This document shows positions 11,576 through 22,464 of a stretch of DNA of 64,000 nt, in pieces. The notes beneath the pieces are model-generated. The model saw nothing but the letters and a program-made list of their open reading frames with translations. It did no database searches and was not told the origin of the DNA. Each line of letters starts with the position of its first letter. Position 1 is the first letter of the stretch. The DNA is taken from positions 104,528-168,527 of the forward strand of contig JBNGIO010006161.1 of the NCBI GenBank assembly GCA_049999805.1. Reading direction: 5' to 3'. The position numbers were made by a program, and so were the translations under genes. The stretch comes from Folioceros fuciformis (Eukaryota > Anthocerotophyta > Anthocerotopsida > Anthocerotales).

Positions 11576-14500
11576 TCATGACCACACCCCACGGTATTCC
11601 TTGAATGTATGTGGAATAGGAGACCAAATTGCAACCTCGCCTTCGGTCACCGTTCGTAGCCGGGGCTTCCATAACCTGCACCTATTCCTGCGGAAGGCCG
11701 GCAGCTTTGGTAGTTGATACGCAGTATTTTGCTTGCTATCACCTGCAAGTTTTTTCCTGTTGTGCCTACCGCCGGCGCCCGCATTTTCATCTTCGTTCAG
11801 TATGGGGGTCTCGCCGCCATCCGTGGACGTCGGGGTCGGTACAACAGCATCGCTCACCACTGTCGCGGATGATTCAATTGTCTTGACGACAGACACCTCT
11901 GTTGAAACGCGAACAACCTCTGGTTCCCGAGCTGGAGAGCGCATTTTCAAATGATCTCGAAGCTTCAGACGAGGGGGCCTGCCTGGTGACCTCTGTGTCG
12001 GCCTCTCCAACTCAACCACAGGAGTGTTGCTGGCCTCACAATCAATTTTTCTTGCTGGCAACGACTTTCCCCAGGACCCTTCAAGACTAATGACGGGGGC
12101 TTGACCCATGTTGTAGCCCCACTGAGCTCGGGCTATGCCATTGCTCATGCATGTGGCCAACTCCGGTTTCAGTCTTCTCCGCTCCAGACAAGCTTGCTCC
12201 TCCGGGAGCAGAAAGGGATCCAAACGTATCTCAAACAAATCTGGTGAGCATTCCACAGGCACTCTTGAGATACAGTTCTCCAAACTCATCTTAACTTCCT
12301 GTTTCCGCTTCTCAGGGGACCACACATCCAACGGTTCGAACAAATACTGCTGGTTATCCTCAAGGATCAGGTCCTGTAGAGATTTGCTCTCACGGACAGG
12401 CTCAACAACAAGGTCCTGCAGTGTTTTGAAATCACGAACAGGCTCGAAGATGTAGTCCTGCAGTCTTTTACCATCACGGGTAGGCCATGCTGAGAAACCA
12501 CGGTGAGCTTTCCAAGTTGGCAAAGAAAGCTCAAAACTACAGTCTCGTTGAACGTCCTGTTCATGCACACCATCTCCGTGCGTACGGTCCCTGCCTAGCC
12601 CATGGGTCTGTTGATTCACTGCTGGGGACATGAAATAACCAGGAAACCGCTCCTCTGGCAATGGTGCCACGCTACTCTCTAACCTGGAAGATGCATCGTC
12701 CATAACAGAATCCAGTAAGCTATCGCTTGACGGTCGGGTCAACGAAGTCACCTTCACAGAATCCACCCTTGTAGTAATCGCCTGCGGACTTAGCGGTGGA
12801 ACACCAAACTTGCCTGACATCAAGATCTGTGAATTTTGCGAGAGCGTCTCAAACAACTCGATCTTTGATCTTACAAAAGATGAGTAATGAAAGAGATCCT
12901 CGTCAAACCCATAATTCCCAAGCGGGCTTGAGCCTTGGCCAGTTACGCCTGCCGTGTTGGTGGGCCCATGCAATGCATCACCCTGTACCAGATAGTTTTG
13001 CTCACTGCTTTCCCATCCGTTCTCTTCTTGCAGCCATTGCTCCATCTCCTCATCTCCAGACACACGTAAGCCATCCTTCACCTCGTTGATAGATACTGTT
13101 ACCCCCTTCGTCACCTACAACAAACAAGGCCACGGCATTAGCTCACCACGGCGACTGGACGGACCATAGTTCTTCTACTCCTCGCTACAGCTTCCCATCG
13201 GCCAATTCGAGAGTTGAGAAGCTTCCTCAGACACAACTAGGCATATCGTCATAACAAGCTCAGCAGAAGCATGGTGAAGATTCTCGTCGGACGTTGGGCC
13301 AATGTCATGGACAAGGAAACAGCCGCCAGAGGTGGCGAAGGAGGGAGAGGGGAGACGGACAATGAGCGACTCTAGCCAATTCGTACTAGTCTGCTCAGAA
13401 ATTGGAACAGTTTATCTTCACCAGTCTCCGAAGAACTCCGATCCGCTATAACGAAAGAATATTTGGAGTCATCACTGCAGACGGACACTAGTTGCCGTTG
13501 ATCAGGCTCTCGAAAGACAACAAGAACTCAGTGCGAATCCGCTGACTTCCACAGGACTTCTCCTTAACTTTAGCTAGATAGACCAGCGGTGCGTAGATTG
13601 AAAATAGGAACAACATCCGCCAAACCTGTTCGTTAGCACGTGCATTCTTGAAAGCCTGCGCATAGCAACATTCCAGTCTCGCAGATTGCGGATTCCCGTC
13701 TCTCCCACGCACGGATACTTGGCCGACACAGCCCACTCCCGACATCTGCAAAGGATCTCCCCCTTCACACGTCTGGCCTTGGCAATCACCGACCGGATAC
13801 ACCTTGCTCATAAAAGAGCCTTTAGAACCAGCCACTCCCGGCGACGGAAGCTCTGCACACTGACATACCATGCCACGCTCGTCGTCAACGGACTGTTCAT
13901 CCCTCGACACCTCAACTCCTGTCTCCACCTCCATATCAAGCTGACACCTTCGAACACATATCCCTGTAGTCTTACCTCCACAAGAAGCACGCTGCTACTC
14001 TGATCCGCAGGTGCGCTGCTTTCCCTCCCTCCCTTCCCCGGGAACTCTTTCTTCCTACCATCCGGACGGCCACAGCCAGCGAGCTTCCCTCCAACTTTCG
14101 GCGACGGTCTCCTCCTCGCAACAACGGCCTCATCCACCCGCCCCCGCTGCTTCCCCTGCAACCGGCTGCTGCGGCTCGGAGTCCTCCCTCCCGCGCCCCG
14201 TCGAGGTGAGTATCGGAGCCTCGGACTCCCCCGAACCTTGGGACTCCCAACACAAGAAGCTCTCGCCTTGTGCCATTTCGGAACAGCGGCCTCCCGCTTC
14301 CCGTCCCTCTCCTTCCCAGCCGCTCCCGCGCCAGATCTCGCACCTTTCCCAGCCCCAGCCACAGCCACAGCCAAGGCACCGGGCCTGCACTCCCGCATAG
14401 CCTTGGGGCACACCGATTCCGATACCGACTCATCCGCAGCGCTGCTCTTCACCCTACTCCTCTTCGTCAGCATCGGGGGAACCCCCATCCCGTACTTCCG

Positions 14501-14752
14501 CCGCAAGCTCGCCACCGTCCGATAAGGCAACAGCAGCACCTTCCGCCCCGGCATCAACAGCACCTCAGGAGCAAGGACGGCGGGCTTGCTGGACTGAAAG
14601 ATATCCGGCAAAGCCACAAAATGGCGAGGATTCCGCCTCATCACCTCATCCACCGTCACGGTGTGGTAGTACCGCTCTACACGCCCTCCTCGATGCACGA
14701 CTTTCACCGCCGGCGGCAAGGTGGCCGCGGACCTGGATCCACTCTGTCCCAT
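11576..14752 (-). CDS. Long PADRE (DUF4228) domain protein
   Basis: Two exons: 14752-13976 (777 nt) and 13114-11576, joined by an 861-bp intron with a GAG|GTAAGA donor and a TTGTAG acceptor, both phase 0; 771 residues. It starts MGQSGSRSA, with Gly2 and Ser6 fitting an N-myristoylation consensus. The PADRE core follows: AVKVVHRGGRVERYYHTVTV, then NPRHFVALPDIF, EVLLMPGRKVLLLPYRTVA. The C-terminus has RLWKPRLRTVTE, like the WKPSLxSI(S/T)E tail seen in several DUF4228 proteins. In between are low-complexity basic tracts and three LQD(Y/L)xxEPVR-type repeats (about 12480-12340). The family is linked to biotic and abiotic stress in Arabidopsis; the biochemical role is unknown. Most family members are far shorter (roughly 150-300 residues). 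The second exon begins with GTG only because it follows a splice acceptor. Confidence 0.8.
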
Positions 14753-15738
14753 TCCTCTTGCTCGTCCCTGCCTCCTCCTCCTCCTCAGGCAACCATGCCC
14801 GGGCTTCCGCTTCTCCTTTTGCTACTGCTCCTCGCAGCCAGCGGTGGCATCTGCCTGGTGCGGACCCGGCCTGGGAGTGAGGATCCAAGGAGAAGAGGAG
14901 GCAGGAAGGCGTCCGCCTCCTCCCGCTCCTCCTCGCACGCATCACCGCTTCCCGCTGGCAGCTCCGGCCGCGCTAGGGACGGTGGCCACCGCGGGCCATG
15001 GCCATATTCCATGTGCGTGGCAGGGCTTGTCGGGATGTCCCGCCCTCACAGCCAGCGCCTCGCATCTCCCGATGCCTTTGAACTCTTCTCCCCGTGGCCC
15101 CGACACAGCCATCTCCCCCTTGTTTGGCCGTTTCCACGCATCGGCCTTGGGCCACGAGCTCGGCCACTGGTGGGCCTGCCAACCAGAAGTCTCCAGCCTC
15201 TGATAATCCCCGATATCCTTTGTACAGGCCTGTAGATATTTTTATGGTTCCATATCCTGCCCACCTCATCACCAGAAGCACGCAAGCGCAAGCCTCCCAC
15301 AACCAAATTGTCATGAACGACTAGACTTTAATAAGGGTTTTAAACCTTTTGCTCAAAAGGATTTTGTCGGAACCTCGCACCCTGGGTGGTGAGGGTATGG
15401 GTCCGACTCCTCCCCCCTCCATACACTCCTGACTATGAGTAATAGATGTACAAATTTTTATTTTCTAAGCAAAGGCCCACAGATATGGGTGTGGGCAGGT
15501 TTGGGAGGGAGGGAGACCTGGGTGCTTTGCTGTTCGGTCTGCAGACTGCTGACATTCCACAGGGGTGGGACTCTTGGGTAGTGAAGAACGGGTGCCTTAA
15601 TGAACCAGTTAACGTTGGCTGTGTTGGCACGTTATGTTACCAAACTGGATGGCAACAGGATGACAGTTGCAATAAGCTTTACACATAAGTATGCACAGGT
15701 CTTCAACAATACAACACCTGCCTCTCCCAAGTGCATCC
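14753..15738. other. Intergenic region
   Basis: About 1 kb between the PADRE start and the end of RCR-A, presumably the PADRE promoter. It is C/T-rich and GC-rich in its left half. A long open frame on plus (14270-15235) overlaps PADRE exon 1 in antisense and is not credited. Confidence 0.5.
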
Positions 15739-18493
15739 TTATTGCCCTTGAATACGACAGAGAGAGCAGCCGAGGCATGACTCTTCGCCATTTGGGGCAT
15801 GCTCGATCAGCAAAGGGCAGTGCTTAGGGCCTTTACATTTAATAATTCCCTGCTTCAGATCGATACCTCTCTCTCTCGTACGGTGACAAGCGTTACAAAA
15901 GTGAGTGGTTCCATAGCAAAAAAAAGTAGCCACGGAACAGCAATACCTGCACTTGTACTCCATATAATCAGTGCCATGGTTTGCTACCTTACATTTCCCC
16001 TTGCCAACAAGGGCAGCAGAACAGCCGCCACACATAAGCTCGCTTGGATTATAACCGCTTCCCCTGCACAGTCAGACACCATCAGCACAAACTTGCCAGC
16101 AAGTTCAGAATATCTTGAACCCATCCAAAGAAACTCATGTGCTTTGCTCAGCACATACCGTTCGTTTCTCGCTCTGCAGTCGCGCATACCACCAAAATAC
16201 GGTTCCTTACACTTGTAGCAGACGTAATACTGGTAATTCTTCATGGCATCAGTGACCGACTTCTCGGCTCCTTCTGCGCTCGCCTTGCCTGCCCTCGATT
16301 GCTCTGCCTTCAACTTTAAAAGCTTTGATGAAGCTTTGCTCTTGCGCCGCCCTTCTTCCGTTCGCTCAAGCCTGAGCCTCTCTCCTAACTTTTGACTGAC
16401 CTGCACAGCCATATGTCTGAAGCTCAGGATCTCTTTGCATCATGTGACCAGGTATTTGCTTCACCGAGAACGTGAACAGGAACATCCGGGATAACAAGCC
16501 CCACCTGCAATCTTAGTTGCTCATGCTTCCACGAGTGAGGCTGCAAACTTGGATGTTCCATGGCTTGTGAACATTGTGGACACTCAAGGAAACCGAAGCT
16601 GATTTCGGGGCCTGGAAACCCCTCATCAATCTTCCTCTTTGCACATTGTGAGTGCACCACATGTCCACAGGTCAGGAGTATGGCAGGTGCTCGCCTAATA
16701 GGATCCACCATACATACAGCACACAAGTCGTCCCCAGATGTCAAGACCTTCTGACCAGCACATGGATTTGAGTGACAGCCATCCTGTTGAAGGTCGGAAA
16801 AATACGTCCCATCAGGTGTCGGACATGCAAAAGAGTGTACAAAAGAGTCGTGGATCCGCATACTCACCTCTAGACAGGGAAGGCAGGTACGTTCTGCTCG
16901 AACTCCTCCACAGCGATGCCCACATTCCAATATCCGAGAGCATGAAAGCTTCAGCATCTTCCGACAGTCTTTTCCAGAGCAAACAGCAGAAGCAATATTC
17001 TGCACCTTCACTAGTTCTGTCTTCTCCACGCACCAGGCAATATCCACGTCACTCCTTTCCAGCTCGTCCCTAAGGTGTTTAACAGACATGGACTCCAGCT
17101 TACGGATTCTCAGACTCTCAGAACTAGAAGAACGAACAATTCCCTCACAAAAGATGCACTTCACAGCTGACATCTCCTCCTCATACTGCTCACAGGTCTT
17201 CCCCTCGTGGTAGGGCTTTCTTAAACATTTGCCACAAAAATCAACTGTGCACATAGGGCAACGAAACCGATTTACAGCCTTGTGACGCAAGGCAACTTTA
17301 GAAAGGTGAATCCCACCGTTGTCTGGAGCCTGAGTTTGAGGCAACTCGCCAGCAACCTTCTCTATAAAGATTCCACATCCTGGGCAGTGTACAAAAGAGG
17401 TACTCCGGTCCAGAAATTCTCTACTGGCCTTGTCCTCCCATTTCCCGAAAGCCTCAGGAGCTACACTCTGTGCGTCTAAGAGGTTCAAACTACCACCACA
17501 GCCAGGAGTGGGGCATGTTATCCATTCGAAGGCAGCAGAGCTGGAAGATGCTTCTGCATGTTGTCCATTGGCACCAGAAGCTGTAGCTCCAGATCGTGAA
17601 GATTGGTTGGAATCACTTCCGCAAGCGCTTTCCAGAGTGGCAACAATATGTTGCCGTAAACAAGGAACACAGCAGAGACACGTACAACTCAGCGTGGCGC
17701 CAATCAAAGCGATCGATAAACTCTGGCGACAATGATCACATGTAAATTCTGCATCCGCCATCTCTTCATCCGATAGATAGACGACTTCCGGAAGCTTGTC
17801 ACCATCCTGCAAAGTGATGACTTCCGGAAGCTTTTCATCATCCTGCAAAGTGATGACTTCCGGAAGCTTGTCATCATCCTGCAAAGCGATGCCTTCCGGA
17901 AGGTTTTCACGACGTTGAGATGATTCTGGAAGCCCTCCATCATGCAGAGATGATTCCGGAAGCTCTCCATCACGTGAAGGTCTTCCCCCCACCTCGTCCT
18001 TCGCATTCGCAAGCTCTTCATTACGTAAGAGTATGACCCCCGCTTCCGCCTGACCGTAATGACGCTTACGATTCACGCCCACTGCGCCTGCGGAATCTGA
18101 AGGTGGTGAATCGACTCGGTCCGGATGCAAACGTACATCCTTCCAGCCCGAAGACGGCATGCGCAAGGTGGAGAGAGAGCTCTGTGTGGCGCATTCCCTA
18201 TCAGGCCGACTGCAGAGAGACCCCATCTCACACCCGGTATAAGAATCCACTTCACCTACCCCTTCTGCATTTGAAGACAGTCTACCTGTGTCAGAGGAAC
18301 AGGAGCCAAAGCTCGTACCCCCGGCCCTGGGAGGGGCATCAGCTAAAAAGAACCCGGTGGCAGTGTCTCCATCCTCATCCTCGTACTCATCCCTCACAAA
18401 CGTCAGCTGCGAACGTACGCTCTTCTTGTAGACCTCACTCGGATGCTGCAATTGTTGAACTACAGCTTCACCTTGAAGGTAAAGCCAGTCCAT
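15739..18493 (-). CDS. RCR-A: RBR-like module fused to a MYCBP2-type RING-Cys-relay E3 ligase
   Basis: Four phase-consistent exons (18493-16868, 16783-16505, 16430-16159, 16063-15739), 833 residues. ATG at 18493 is the first ATG; the GTG upstream is in frame but not a plant start. Residues 1-245 are acidic and low-complexity with a 12-residue repeat. About 248-430 is a Cys-rich RBR/IBR-like module (FTCDHC..., CPTPGCGG, HCPGCGIF, FRCPMCTVDFCGKC, YHEGKTCEQY). A second Cys segment ending CGGVRAERTCLPCLE precedes the RING (LCAVCMVDP...ACP-type ligands, residues about 563-615). The C-terminal tandem-cysteine domain aligns with human MYCBP2: YYVCYKCKEPYFGGMRDC, ELMCGGC, KCRYCCSVATFFCYGTTHFC, HCP, LGCSLCR. 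By that alignment C720 and C775 match relay cysteines C4520 and C4572, and Y776, F781, H786 match F4573, F4578, H4583. Inferred role: ubiquitin transfer by Cys relay, possibly to Thr/Ser. Partner and location unknown. Confidence 0.85.
17783..17926 (-). repeat. 36-bp coding minisatellite in RCR-A
   Basis: Four 36-bp units start at 17783, 17819, 17855 and 17891, each encoding a (D/E)KLPEVITLQDD-like dodecapeptide on the minus strand. Two or three decayed units (GLPESS-type) continue to about 17975. The unit is a multiple of three, so copy-number change keeps the frame. Confidence 0.9.
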
Positions 18494-19938
18494 GAGATCC
18501 ACAACAAACGAATAGCATGTTCAAAATACAGTGTCTTCCCTTTGACCTCTTCCACTCAAACAGATGCTGCTTTCCATACTCTCCCTAAGCTACTAGGTTT
18601 CCCGCTAACACGGCCATAAACGGAAGTTCCCTACTCCAGCTTCCTGCAGGTTCGGGTTCTTGCTGGTGCTTGCCTGCTCGAATTATCGTAAACTTTCGGC
18701 TCCGTGATGCTCTTCGCATACTGGTGACCAAATGCAGCTAACCTCCACTCCAATCCCCGAATTCGGCTCCCAAGCTCAACAATTCCAAGCCCTAGATGCC
18801 GCTATTACACATTCTCGGCCAGTTGACACAACATAAGAAAACTGAAGTGATCCTCCTCATGAGATGCAATCAGCGAAAATGGCAACATGCAAGACAGGCG
18901 GGCTGAGGCTACTGCATCGCCACAGTAGGAGAAGGAGGATTCTACATACGTCCGCTGAGGACGGATTTTCCCGTCATGTCGACTTGGTACCTGGTTCACA
19001 TCGTCGCGCCTACTAATTCGGAGGGTGGTTCCCAAGCGTGGGATAAGACCGCGTCAGTCGGTCTAAAAACTCCTCCTACCAATTTGAAGTGCGTTTCCGG
19101 GCGGTACTTAGGGCCGCAACACATGTACTGGAAAAATCTTCCTGTCCTGTAACAAGCGAAAATGAGCGGCTACGGCATCTTCCATCGTCTCTCACGATCC
19201 AAGTTCGTCTCAACGGGAATTCACCCAGGCAACTCTAATTTGTGCGTCTCTTGAAAAGAACAACAGTGAGGGGGGATTCCCTTGTGGCGCCACGAGTTAT
19301 GGTCTCACGGGCGCTTAAGCGCAGAGCACACACACATCTTGGGGTGCCATATCTTTGCCCCCGTTTGCATGTGAAGGGAATATAGGAGTGGCCATGAAAG
19401 TGTTCACAGATTGGTGAACGGAGCCAAATGCCTTCATGTGGTGTACACATGTCACGCATGTGCGAAGCATGGGAGATCTAATGAGGTCATGCAACTGCAC
19501 CAAGTTCCTTGCGATGTGGATACAGTTCAAGTGTTCGTAACTGACCTTGAAGCTTGCGCACTGGCTGTCTACTTGTAGTCTGACAGAAGAGTGCACTTTG
19601 ACCTGCTGGACAGTAGTAGTGGTAATCCTCTTGGCTTAACTTGGCTTGTATCTTTGCTTCTGCCAGGTGGATGGCAAGCAACTTGAAGTAAAGTGACGAT
19701 GCTCAGCTGGGCCATGTGTCCAGCAAAGGCTCGGACTGTGCATGTTCAGCTTGCAATTGGCTGCAAGAAAGTAGTGACCTGGACGGAGCTGATTAGTCAT
19801 GCACGCATGCCCAGCAGCGACTCGGCCAAGAGTGTGTGTTACGTGTGGAGAGATCAAGATGAAGACGTTTACTTCTCTTACAATTTTGGACTTTTTTTCT
19901 TGGGGGAGGGAAGTTGGGCCAGAACAATAGTCTACAGT
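18494..19938. other. Spacer between the tandem RCR genes
   Basis: About 1.45 kb upstream of RCR-A and downstream of RCR-B. No gene recognised; small open frames at 19235-19681 (minus) have no family features. It should hold the RCR-A promoter. Confidence 0.5.
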
Positions 19939-21746
19939 TCACATAGACTTCTGTTCTTGTCTTTGCATACGGCAGAGAGAACAACCAAGGCATGCCTCCT
20001 GGCCATTTGGGGCATGGACCAAGCCCAAGGGACAAGAATCAGGGCCTGGACAACTCCTCATATACGTCTTGGGATCCATGCACTTTTCTCTAAGAAGGTG
20101 ACAATCACTACAGTAATGGACAGCTCCACGGCAAAAACGAGTAGCCACGGAGCAGCAATACCTGCACTTGAATTCGATGTAATCAGTTCCATGGCCTTTT
20201 ACCCTGCATCGGTCATGGCCGGTTGCTGCAGCAAAGCAGTGGGTACACTTGAGCTCGCGCAGATCATAATCGGCCCCCCTGCACAGTCAAAGTTGAATAG
20301 TACCAGTGCAAGCTCTCAAACGACTTCACCACCAGAAGATCTGAATCAAACAAGAAGAGAGACCTGCAAGCAAACAAAGTACGTACCCTTCGTCTACCGC
20401 CCTGCAGTTCCGAACACCACCAAAATATGGCTTTGCGCACTGAGAGCACAAGTAATGATGATACGTCTTCATGACATCAGTCACCAACTCCTCGCCTATT
20501 TCTACCTGAAGGCCGTTGTCATCCGACTTTCCTCGCTTCCCCTTCGTCATGAACTCCATCGTGAGCTGCTCCTTTACCATCTCCTTGATCTGAACAGCCA
20601 AACGTTTCAAACTGAGCTCTCCGTGCATGACAGATGAACGAGTATTGCCAATCCCCAAGAGCGAGGCATGCATGCGCGTCTGGAAATACCCGCCCTCGCA
20701 GCGTCTCGTGTCCCTTCACAAAAGGTTCCAACGCGGGATGCCTCATGACTTGCAGACAGACCGGACAGTCGAGGAAACCGAAACTGATTTCGGGGCCCGG
20801 ATATCCCAGTTTTATCTTCAGCTTCGAACAATGGAAGTGCACGATATGCCCGCAAGCCAGCAGTATAGCAGGTGCTTGCCTGACGGGATTCAGCATACAT
20901 ATCGCACAGAGCTCGTCCCCGGACGTGAAGAACTTCTGCGCCGCGCACGGATCTGAGAAGCGACAGCCATCCTATGAGGAAGGAAAGCTGTCAGATACAG
21001 TTGTCCGCCATACCTACCTACCACAGCACTGCACTGCACTGTACTGCACTGCACTTTGGCAACGCAAAAAATCGTCACCCGGGTTACCGCAATCAAATCA
21101 CCTCTAGACAAGGCAGGCAGGAACGCTCCCCGCGAACTCCTCGGCATCGATGCCCGCATCCCAAATTCCGTGCACATGTCAGCTTCAACAGCTCCCTGCA
21201 CTCCGATTCCGAGCACACAGCCGCAGCAAGATTCAGAACCTGCAAAAAGTCCCTCCTTTGCCCACACCAGGAGATATCCATGCCGATAGTCAAAAGCTTG
21301 CGCTTAAGCTCCCACAGCGACATGGCTTCCAATTCTTTCAGCCTCTGACTCTCAGCACGGGAAGAACGAACAATTAGCTCACAGAAGAGGCACTTGATGT
21401 CTGATATCTCCTCTGGGAGCCTGTCAGATCTAGGCTCACACTCGGGCTGCTCGCCAATTCCCCCGACACCGTCCTGTCTGCCTTCCACCTCACTTTCAGA
21501 ATCGCTCCCCGCAAGCCCACACTGCTGGCGTGCCAACCGTGCCAGAAATTTTCCACCATCGCGATTGCTTGACGATCCATTCTCACAGCTCTGCATGCAA
21601 AGGCAGCGACTCAAGCTCCGGAAGGAGCAACATGGCATGCATGCAGTTGCATCAATGTGCGCCCAACAGCAGAGGATGTGATCCCACACACGGGACATCC
21701 CCGACGTCACGTTTCTCTCACGCCTCGTATCCATTTCTCCCACCAT
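19939..21746 (-). CDS. RCR-B: truncated tandem paralogue of the RING-Cys-relay ligase
   Basis: Exons 21746-21102, 20971-20690, 20616-20387, 20278-19939, all in phase; 498 residues. Intron positions and phases match RCR-A one for one (after CLPCLE, before the linker helix, and a phase-2 split just after the first relay Cys). The N-terminus keeps a remnant of the first Cys cluster (CMPCCSFRSLSRCLCMQSC), then jumps to IKCLFCELIVRSS, so the rest of the RBR-like module is missing. RING: LCAICMLNP...CGHIVHFHC...CPVC. Tandem-cysteine part: YYFGG-type CAKPYFGGVRNC, GADYDLRELKC, KCRYCCSVATRFCRGAVHYC. The relay cysteines are C380 and C435, again 55 apart. The pocket differs from RCR-A: Arg for the first Phe/Tyr and Tyr for the second Phe, with His kept. 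No internal stops, so probably active but diverged in specificity. Confidence 0.82.
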
Positions 21747-22464
21747 CTTCTCCACGCCTCACTGCCTGCGCTTCGCTTGACAGCTGTGTGCCTTATTTTT
21801 TGCGAGCCTTCAGCTTCTTCCGCTTCAACGCACCGTCCCCGACTCCATTTGTTTCATATTTAGCCTTTTGAAATCAACACATTTTCGGTGGTCTCAGGAT
21901 GACATTCGTTTTCCGTGCTTTCATTAAATCCAGTAACTAAGACATCATGCAGTAAAATTTTTAATCTAAATATTTAATGGGGATAATCATTTTGTAAGCG
22001 TTTCTTCTGCTACTACTGCTTTTAACTTCGTGTTTGTACCACCACTGAAGTTGGAGCCATTGCTTAAGTTCGCTCCTGTCATAAAGAAATTCATTACCAC
22101 ACATTCAGAGTGCAGTATTTCGTACAAAGTAATATACAATCATCAAAATCGCACATTGTTATTAGGCGAGGCAAAGGAGCGCGCAACTTCGTCCTTAACA
22201 AAACAAGCCAAAGGAGCAAACCTTCCTTTCCCCTATGCAATGTGTACCTCATCAAAATTGCAGAAGGAACTGTCATCGAAGCTTCCAAACTTCTCCGCTC
22301 CAGGGTCCTCCACCAATCCCTTTGTGGAAATGCTAGGAGTCGGACCCGCAAGATGAACGCATGCTTCTCCGCAGCAGAAGACTCCTACCCATCCTACTCC
22401 AATGAGTCACCTGGAATTTCTCTTCCCCCCAAAAAAAAAGAAAAAAGAATTCGCCTGAGTCTCC
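21747..22464. other. Intergenic region
   Basis: About 720 bp between RCR-B (5' side) and NOC2 (3' side), locally AT-rich around 21880-22150. No gene or repeat seen. Confidence 0.5.

Noticed and set aside
14270-15235. 321-codon open frame on plus
   Set aside because: Lies antisense to PADRE exon 1, which has family motifs and a phase-consistent splice. High GC explains the lack of stops.
17704-18021. Repetitive minus-strand open frame
   Set aside because: Alternate-frame shadow of the 36-bp coding repeat in RCR-A.
19693-20637. 314-codon open frame on plus
   Set aside because: Antisense to RCR-B exons 3 and 4, which carry the conserved Cys pattern.
19939-21746. RCR-B as a pseudogene
   Set aside because: All four exons are open, splice phases match RCR-A, and RING and relay cysteines are intact despite the N-terminal loss.
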